64,000 bases of DNA, taken from positions 12,276,001 to 12,340,000 of the forward strand of contig NC_079879.1 of assembly GCF_029227915.1 (NCBI RefSeq). Direction: 5' to 3'. The notes under the pieces are model-generated. The model saw nothing but the letters and a program-made list of their open reading frames with translations, was not told the DNA's origin and did not search any database. The position numbers were made by a program, and so were the translations under genes. Within the stretch, counting starts at the first letter, position 1. Every line of letters begins with the position of its first letter. The DNA comes from Hydractinia symbiolongicarpus. Lineage: Eukaryota > Cnidaria > Hydrozoa > Anthoathecata > Hydractiniidae. Below, piece after piece: positions 57,101-64,000 of this stretch.

Positions 57101-60100
57101 AGCGCGTTCGAATTAACGGGCGTGTACTGTAGTTTCTTTTTTACTATCACGTACTGTTGAATTTGTTAAAATATAAAATTGTACTCACCCTAATATCATT
57201 AGGTTACTTTTTAGGATGTTACTAAGGTTTGTTCTCTTTCTAGATACCATCGTATTCTGAAGAAAGAGCAACAAAAGGTTATGGAAAAAGTAGACTTGGA
57301 AACTTTGTCCAAAGAAAACCCAGAATTATTTCAATCTGAACTCGAAAAAGCTGAAAAGTTGAGAGCTTTGGTAAGCGGACCTCTAAAAGCTCAAGCAAAC
57401 GTGTTAGCGCATTCTACAATCTTCCAGCATTTAGTATCTGCATTTGTATTATAATTTTTTTTCAGTTTTGTGTTCGGCAGCTGTGAGTTAAAATTATTTA
57501 ACTTCCAAGCGTTCGTAGACAAATAATGTTTTACATCCTGATTATATGAGGCGATTTGGCTCGGTGAGAAATTGCATATTATATGTTAAAAGTCAACCCT
57601 GGACAAGACCTACACTGATGTCAGGTTATAAAAATGCGCGTAATTTTTTAAAAATGGCGGATGCAATATGCAAACAAACAGCTGCTCCACAAGTTCTGAA
57701 GTCTAATTAAACTTCTAGTCTGCGGCTCCGCTCGCCATTTTTGTTTTTCTTCCGCTTTGGATCGCAATGCCCACGCTGTTTTTGTTCAACCCGGCGCCTG
57801 GGTTATATTATATGAACCGATTCAGCCCACCTAATCAACCCGTCCTGGGTTGAAAAAACGAGCCAGCCCGCCTGGGACTGTAATGTCAAATATTTTTTAG
57901 TAGTGATCTGCCATTATGCCGAGCTGTTTAATTTTATCATGCTGTGCATGTGGCGAGCCAACACCGAGCCAACTTGCCTCATATAATCATGTTATTAAAC
58001 ACCATTAAAAATTCAGAAAATGCTACCATCTTTAATCTAATTGAAATTAAGTATTTTGAGTCCAACGTTGAACGCTAGGAGCTACGGTCATAAATGCTTT
58101 ATTGGAATAATCCTCTTAAATATCTGTTCAATTCAATTTGGAACTGTCTGTTGATCTATCGTGTGTGGCAAAACGCTGTTTTGACGCAATTTTTTTTTAA
58201 CTACTGCCTATAAATTTTGAAAGAAATGGAAATATAAAGGATTGATTTGGATTAAATAATGACTTTGTGTACAGCATTTAGTGGATATTTCTTGTTTTTT
58301 CATGTTTCATTTTAATTTTTTCAGTGTTTTACGTATGTTTATACAGGAAAGAGCAAATCTGAGACATCGCAACACATCGAAATGGGCAAAGAATTTGATA
58401 ACGAAAGGGCGTAAAACGAAACAGGTTTGCATATATTTTATATCTATGATATAATACCCGTTTACGTCTGTGTGTCTGCCTGTCTTCAGGCTGCAGGTAT
58501 TCCACCTATAAAAAAGTGCGCGACACGGTTTACCTGTACTAAGCGCTTAGCTTCTTATTTAAACTAAAGTTTTAAATTGAAGTAAAGCATTTTTGGAAAA
58601 GGGTATTAGGCCTTTACGGATGTGCGGCATAGTGTACTATACTAAGTGCTTAGCCGAAGTGCACAATTTTTTTTTAGCTAACCTTCACGGAACTTCTCTA
58701 TAATAAATAGCCGTCGTCTGTCTGTTCGTGCATCTGTCTGTTTTTTTGTTACGGAAACACGAAATGCGATATATAAAGGACGGGGGACCCAGGGATTTTT
58801 CCACTTGTTAATGTCTAGTATTATTCTAATAATATTGCTGAGTGAATTTTTTAGTAGGACGGGGGTAACGAAAAGCTGTTTCCTGTGTTCTTTATTAAAC
58901 TGAAGACGTGATAAAGTTTTTTTTAAAAAGTGTGTTACACATGGTTACGCCTATACGCATGCGCGACGAGGTATACCTGTATTAAGAGCTCAACCTGATA
59001 TTAACGACGGGCTTTTTTCTGTGTTTCTACTTAAAAGTTACAATAAAGTTTTTTTGGGGAAAGGCTTTTACGCTCATGCGTATGTGCGACACGAATTACC
59101 TTACAAAGCGATCAGCCTGGTGTCACGATTAATTTTTTGGAAACATATTGCGCAAAATAAAAAAATTTTTGGCCTCCTGTTTTTGCTATGGCAAGTTTTT
59201 ATTTTAGCTAAAGTTTCTGTAAAAATTATTTTTTTGAAAAAAATATTAGACTCGGAACACTACAATGTTGTGAACGCTTCACTTAATTTACGACTTACTG
59301 CATTGCATACCTGTACTAAAGCATTCCACCTGGGAGTGTGGAACAGCTTACGGCTCTTATTAAGAACTCTTTCGGTAGTTTAACACCAGGTCATATAGTT
59401 TCTTGTGGTTTAATATGGCGTTTTGGCGCTGGTTCTCCCAGATAGTATTTAATACAACGCCAATATCATCGTGAACATAAAGAACATGTTCATAATTTTG
59501 GGCCTTGTTTTCTTAGTCTCGAGATTTTCAACTAATTATCTTTCTTCATACAACGCATGTATTGTCTCAGCAAGTGCGAAGGATTTAAAATTTTATGACA
59601 AAATTAAAATCGTTTTTCTAGGAACAAGAGGTTGTGCGCGAGCAACTACGTCTTAGCCGACAACTTACCGAGCATAAAACGATAGACGATAATGATAGCG
59701 AAGGTTCCGACAACGAAGGCACGGCAGAGAACAATACGACGTCGGAAATAAACCTGTTGACAAACAAACTAGGGGAAGACAATCCATGGCTGCTTGGAAG
59801 TAGCAAACAGAATCAAGATAACGAAGAAGAAAAAGGTATTCATACTTCTTCTCGATTGCAAAGAAAAAAATGCATTTATCAGATGTTCAGCGCTTGAAAG
59901 CGTCTCTTGCGGTGACAATAAGTACAGTGGGTACACTGTCTCGAACTTTATATATCTCAAACACACATCTTCCCTTTTTTTATTCAAACCAAAAAATTTT
60001 AGTCCCCGGTGAGTCTAAGATATGTAGAAAAAAAATACAGTGTAAATAGCGTAATACATTGTTTAATTTTTTTGGCGTAGCCATGAGTTGTATCGAAAAC

Positions 60101-61754
60101 AATTCGATGTTCATCTAAGCGAAATTTTGTTTTAGTAGAAAGCACAACAAAATACAAAAAGTTAAATGCAGTCGTGACAAAAGAATCAAAACAATTTCAG
60201 GAAGAACAGTCTGAGGAGGAGGATAAAAGCTCTGGGGAGGAGTGGGACAAAACAGAAGACGAGCAACCAAAGAAAAAGAAAACAGTTAGGAAAAAGAAGA
60301 AGAAGAAAAACACTAGTTCTAAAAATACTCAAGACTCAGATGATGTCATTGAATTTTTAACTGAAGAGAGTAAAGTTAAAACGAAATTACGTGAAAAACA
60401 AACAAACAAAAGACCTACGAAGGAGGCTGATACGTTGCGATTTTTACGACAGGATAAAGACGTGATCGAACTTAACACGCAGGAGGAGAGCAGCGACGAC
60501 GACGACATTGTGTATGATACCGAGCAAAGGATGAACATTCGGGAAGCGTTCGCCAATGATGACGTCATCGGCGATTTTGTTCAAGAAAAGAGCGATTTAG
60601 TGGAAAGTTCGAAACCTAAACCTGCTGATTTAACTTTACCTGGTTGGGGAGAGTGGGCGGGAGCTGGTCTCGTCGTGTCCAGTAAGAAGAAGAAGAAATT
60701 TACCAAGCCTTCTGGACCGGCGCCTAAAAGAAAAGACGACACGATGTCAAATGTTATAATTAACGAAACACGAAATGAAAAGTTAGCTCGACATCAGGTA
60801 TGTAGCTGACATTCTATCCATGAAATACAAAATATTTGCGAGGTTTTTTTTTGCAATTTTGGACATAAATTAGGAAAATAAATTTCTCGAAATAGCAAAT
60901 CAAAGATCTATCGTAATATTAAATCTAAATTACAATGCCCGTATACGTCTGTCCGTCCGTCCGTCCGTCTGTCTGTCACGCAAAATGGTAGCTTAGCTGC
61001 GACGGGCGAACCCGTGGATTTTTCCACTGGCTAACGACTAGTTGTTTAAAATTAAAAGAAAAAACTACAGTCTATGGTTATTACACCTGTAGTACTAACT
61101 TCTTCGAGTTGTACGTCATGCTTTGATAAATAACAGACAATTAAAAACAGCATCACATGCAAAGTAGATGTTCGCTCATTTTTGATTTCGAGGTTACGAA
61201 TATATGTTCTTCAAAAATTTCCTTTTTTATAAGGCAAAATGTCGTGGTGAATTTCTTTAGGGTTCCTGTCCTTGTGACAACATCTTGAATTTGAAAAAGG
61301 GACACCTTGGTGACTTAGGGACACTTTAGGCTCCACTTGAAATATCTATATTATAATGCCCGTATACGTCTGTCCGTCCGTCCGTCCGTCTGTCTGTCAC
61401 GCAAAATGGTAGCTTAGCTGCGCAATAGCGAGAAGCACGCAATGCGGTATAAAAAGTACGGGCGAACCCGTGGATTTTCCACGGGCTACCGGCTATTGTT
61501 AAGAAATGTGTGATTCAAGTGAAAAACCTTTTTTAATTATATTTTTACTTCCAACACAGGTATCGGAAGTTCCGTTTCCCTATTCTAATAAAACTGAGTT
61601 TGAACGAAGTATACGGCAACCGATTGGAGAGCATTGGAACACTCCGTCAGTATATGGTAAACTAACAGAACCTCGTATTCGTACAACGCCTGGTACTGTT
61701 ATAGATCCTCTCAAGCCAGGGCGTAAATTGAAAAAGAAGCTAAAGAAACATTAA
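54108..61754 (+). CDS. UTP14: UTP14 homologue, small-subunit processome / U3 snoRNP protein, complete, 13 exons
   Basis: Exons: 54108-54170, 54283-54359, 54620-54681, 54763-54845, 54971-55033, 55392-55469, 55760-55837, 56140-56360, 57244-57370, 58347-58424, 59622-59835, 60136-60797, 61560-61754. Phases join throughout: 2001 nt = 666 residues plus stop (human UTP14A is 771). Landmarks: ARELEKWNPIIQKNREAEQL-type segment (exons 6-7), RYYEAK-like YYEAKCRRMKKIKSK, HRILKKEQ, RANLRHRNTSKWAKN (exon 10), Lys/Glu/Ser-rich low-complexity middle (exon 12), LPGWGEWAG, and the C-terminal PFPYSNKTEFERSIRQPIG and TTPGTVIDPL blocks. UTP14 acts in the nucleolus with the DEAH helicase Dhr1/DHX37 to release U3 during 18S rRNA maturation. 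Several introns carry transposon fragments. Confidence 0.93.
56586..57129. mobile_element. 544 bp pogo/Tigger-like MITE in UTP14 intron 8, TA target site
   Basis: It starts CAGTAGACGTCCGGTAATCCG and ends, on the minus strand, CAGTACACGCCCGTTAATTCG. Both ends are flanked by TA (56584-56585 and 57130-57131). The interior repeats 'TTAATTCGAACA' and 'TTAGTCCC' motifs near both ends. No transposase. Confidence 0.8.
58697..58818 (+). mobile_element. Helitron-like short copy, UTP14 intron 10
   Basis: It begins TCTATAATAAATAGCCGTC, carries GTCTGTCTGTTCG repeats, then GGATTTTTCCACTTG and ends CTAG followed by T. Same family as 60924 and 61345. A further partial 5' end (TCTATGATATAATACCC) lies at 58443. 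Confidence 0.6.
60924..61041 (+). mobile_element. Helitron-like short copy, UTP14 intron 12, copy 1
   Basis: TCTAAATTACAATGCCCGT at the 5' end, (GTCC)n/(GTCT)n, ACGCAAAATGGTAGCTTAGC, a CCCGTGGATTTTTCCACTGG hairpin-like stretch, end CTAG, then T. Host A|T insertion site as expected for a Helitron. Confidence 0.65.
61345..61496 (+). mobile_element. Helitron-like short copy, UTP14 intron 12, copy 2
   Basis: TCTATATTATAATGCCCGT at the 5' end; nearly identical to copy 1 through GCTTAGCTGCG, then an extra ~35 bp, the perfect hairpin CCCGTGGATTTTCCACGGG, and a decayed end (GGCTATTG). About 300 bp downstream of copy 1 in the same orientation. Confidence 0.65.
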
Positions 61755-64000
61755 TTTGAAAAATTATTATGTTCTAATGTTCCAACAAAATTGTGTTTCT
61801 CTCTTCGTTTCCCTTATTCCATGAGTCGTAACATTTGAACTTAGTGCAGGTGTTTACTTAGTTCGCATTTTGAAATTGGTAAAAAAAAGATAAACCACTC
61901 CTTTTCTTTACACATAACGAATAAATACCAATCTTGTTTCCAGGGCTCCTGGTCTTGTATATCAGGACTTTCTTCTCATCACCATACATAATAGGAAAAA
62001 AAGAGCCCTGGGAACAAGTTTAAACAAACACGGAACTGAATGTAGTAGTTACACTGAAAGACTATGTAACGAGTAAAATACAACGTTGGTATGCGACGCC
62101 CCGTCTACCTTATCGGATAAAAAGGGAAAATATTCGTCACGTCTGTTTATTTTTGAAATTTGTTGTTTGCGTTTTTCTTCAGTAAGACGGAAAAACACCC
62201 TAAAACAACTCAAACTCGGCATTAATATAGAAATTTGTGGGGAATAATTTTCGTCACCACGCAAAAAGTTTCTTTACTTGTAAGATTTTTCTTTATTTTA
62301 TAACATGTTATGTTAACGTCTCGTAATCATAGACATGGATTGTCCTGGGGATCAAGTTGTGTCTAAAACGATTTGTTTGAAACGAGGACATGTTTTTCTT
62401 ACACCATATATCTAAACTATAGTCGAATCTCAAATAAACAAAGATAAAGCATAAGAAATTTAAAAGACCATCATACGTTTTCTGTAAGATTAGTATTCTT
62501 GGGTTTTAGTCAAATATCAACATACATGCGATTATACAACTTTTTCGGACAACCTCAGCCTGAGCTGATTTTTAGAATATTCTTAATTTTTGACCCAACT
62601 TCAATAATCTAAGAAAGTATATATATATATATGAATATATATGAAAAAATGATTATCAAAACAAGTTAAATCCGCCAAAACTGATTTTTATCTGCCAAGA
62701 ATTATAGTATTTTGTTGTATTCCTTCTCGTGTGGAATTTTTAATTTCATATCATTTTGTTTTTCCCTATATCAGCTGCTTTTAATTAAAAAAGAAAAAAC
62801 GTTGCTGGGTTTTTAAACAAAGTTTTTAAAATAGAAAAGGATGTATTGTAACCTTGGCATTCGTTGTATAAGCCGTCACAAGAAGCTGTGTTAAAACCGA
62901 GGTAAAAAAAATCTTTTTTTTTTTGACGTAAGATACTAAAATATGACATGAAAAAATACAATAGATTGTAAAAAAATTAATAACACCCCTTTAAACATCT
63001 TCTTTTCCCCATTTTTAATGTCCTCTTTTGTTGGCCGAAAGATACCGTTTTGATTAGAATATTTTTCACTGCATCAAGCACCTAACTTAAACGTTATTTG
63101 ACCCTATTTTTAAAGTCTACAGGACCTAAAAAACACACCAGCATCAGGATAGGGGGTATATAGCCCCTTCAAAATAGCTCCTAAGTATTAAATGATATGA
63201 TTGAAATTGACGAAAATAAATAGTTTGTTCTAATATGTTTATTTAGTACGTGTATAACGCGGTTGAAAACTAGGTTACAAGGTCTAGGCAGTGTATTTAA
63301 AAAAGAAATTTCGTTTGATGTTCATGTTTTTTTTCGTTCAGTAACAATATCTAATTGTAAAAAGAAGAAGATAAAAGATTAATAATATTAGACCGTGTTA
63401 TTTTCCTTTTAATGGAGGACTATTCTTAATTTATGTGTAAATCCCAGTGAAATGAAAGAGATTACGTTTGTGTAAAACATATATATTAAAATAAAACAAA
63501 AAGCAGTATTTTGATATATAGTTTTAAATTTAGACAGGGAATACATCCCAATTTTTCCCACAAGAATTTTATTATGAAGAAACCTTCGAAAAAACTGTGA
63601 CGTCATAAAGCAGTTATTCAAAAATGCATTAGCGAGAACGAGTTATCGAACACAGTTAATCTTATATATTAATTCCCTTGCGTGAGTAAAACTGTGAGTC
63701 CACGACACGGAAATCACGGGTCACTTTCCTATGACGTGGCTGTACGCTAAAATTTAACTAAAAAGATTAGGGATGTACTTCATAGAAATCGCACATAAGG
63801 TGTAAATATATAACCCGCTGCTAATAACGATATAAATATATATACCCTTATGCCAAAAAACTCTATGTTAGCATATATATATAGGTATCGCTACATATGA
63901 AACGGTATTAGATATTCACAAAGCATACGGACTGTTAAATGAAGTTCCTAGCATAAATTCTTTATACCTAGCTAAGTCTCCAGTTTATATTTAAGTGACT
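61755..64000. other. Gene-free stretch downstream of UTP14
   Basis: It holds an inverted pair of the CCCAGGGC repeat family at ~61930-62020 (CTTGTTTCCAGGGCTC and GAGCCCTGGGAACAAG), another fragment at ~62340, and AT microsatellites (62620-62640, 63840-63880). No exon or RNA gene is seen. Confidence 0.5.

Noticed and set aside
59021-59383. Plus-strand open frame of 120 codons
   Set aside because: It lies in UTP14 intron 10 within repeat-derived DNA; phases would not join to exons 10 and 11.
60329-60568. Ser-rich minus-strand frame
   Set aside because: Antisense of the Lys/Asp-rich UTP14 exon 12.

Overview
The window looks like nuclear DNA of a marine invertebrate, most likely a cnidarian and plausibly a hydrozoan. 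It is AT-rich, its genes have many short introns with GT..AG borders, and it carries several eukaryotic transposon classes (Polinton, non-LTR, SINE, Helitron-like, TIR elements). The gene set also fits: Wnt-deacylase Notum, cofactor-independent phosphoglycerate mutase, a fibrinogen-related secreted protein and a divergent class A GPCR. The organism call is inference; no marker gene fixes the species.

Layout. 1-728: last exon of a TraB-domain gene. 2679-7732 (minus): a complete 11-exon Notum gene; every splice phase joins and gives 424 residues. 7733-20444: gene-poor DNA with a 1.1 kb TIR element, a LINE relic, a coiled-coil relic and a Helitron-like copy. 20445-21524: intronless PAN/apple plus fibrinogen-domain secreted protein. 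21525-26667: repeats, including a ~128 bp tandem array. 26668-27549: intronless GPCR. 29613-43920: a 14.3 kb Polinton/Maverick with ~207 bp terminal inverted repeats and a likely 6 bp target duplication. 43921-47896: SINE-like, TIR-element and LINE remains. 47977-53400: 12-exon iPGM (509 residues). 54108-61754: 13-exon UTP14 (666 residues) with a pogo-like MITE and Helitron-like copies in its introns. 61755-64000: no gene seen.

The Polinton is the main object of interest. It encodes a protein-primed type B DNA polymerase, retroviral-type integrase, FtsK/HerA-type packaging ATPase, a probable major capsid protein, a possible second structural protein, a BRO-N/KilA-N-like protein and about ten small membrane, coiled-coil or basic proteins. 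All of its recognisable enzymes and the capsid gene are broken by stops or frameshifts, while several small genes remain open, so this copy is inactive but not old. Its genes are tightly packed (ATGA overlaps, 15-29 bp divergent gaps). Start codons fall into two sequence contexts, TAAATG and TATAATAAAGATG, which suggests an element-specific promoter code. The terminal repeats carry perfect CRE palindromes, and a kappaB-like palindrome lies next to the TATA box ahead of the polymerase.

The cellular genes are unrelated in function: Notum removes palmitoleate from Wnt, iPGM is glycolytic, and UTP14 acts in 18S rRNA processing.
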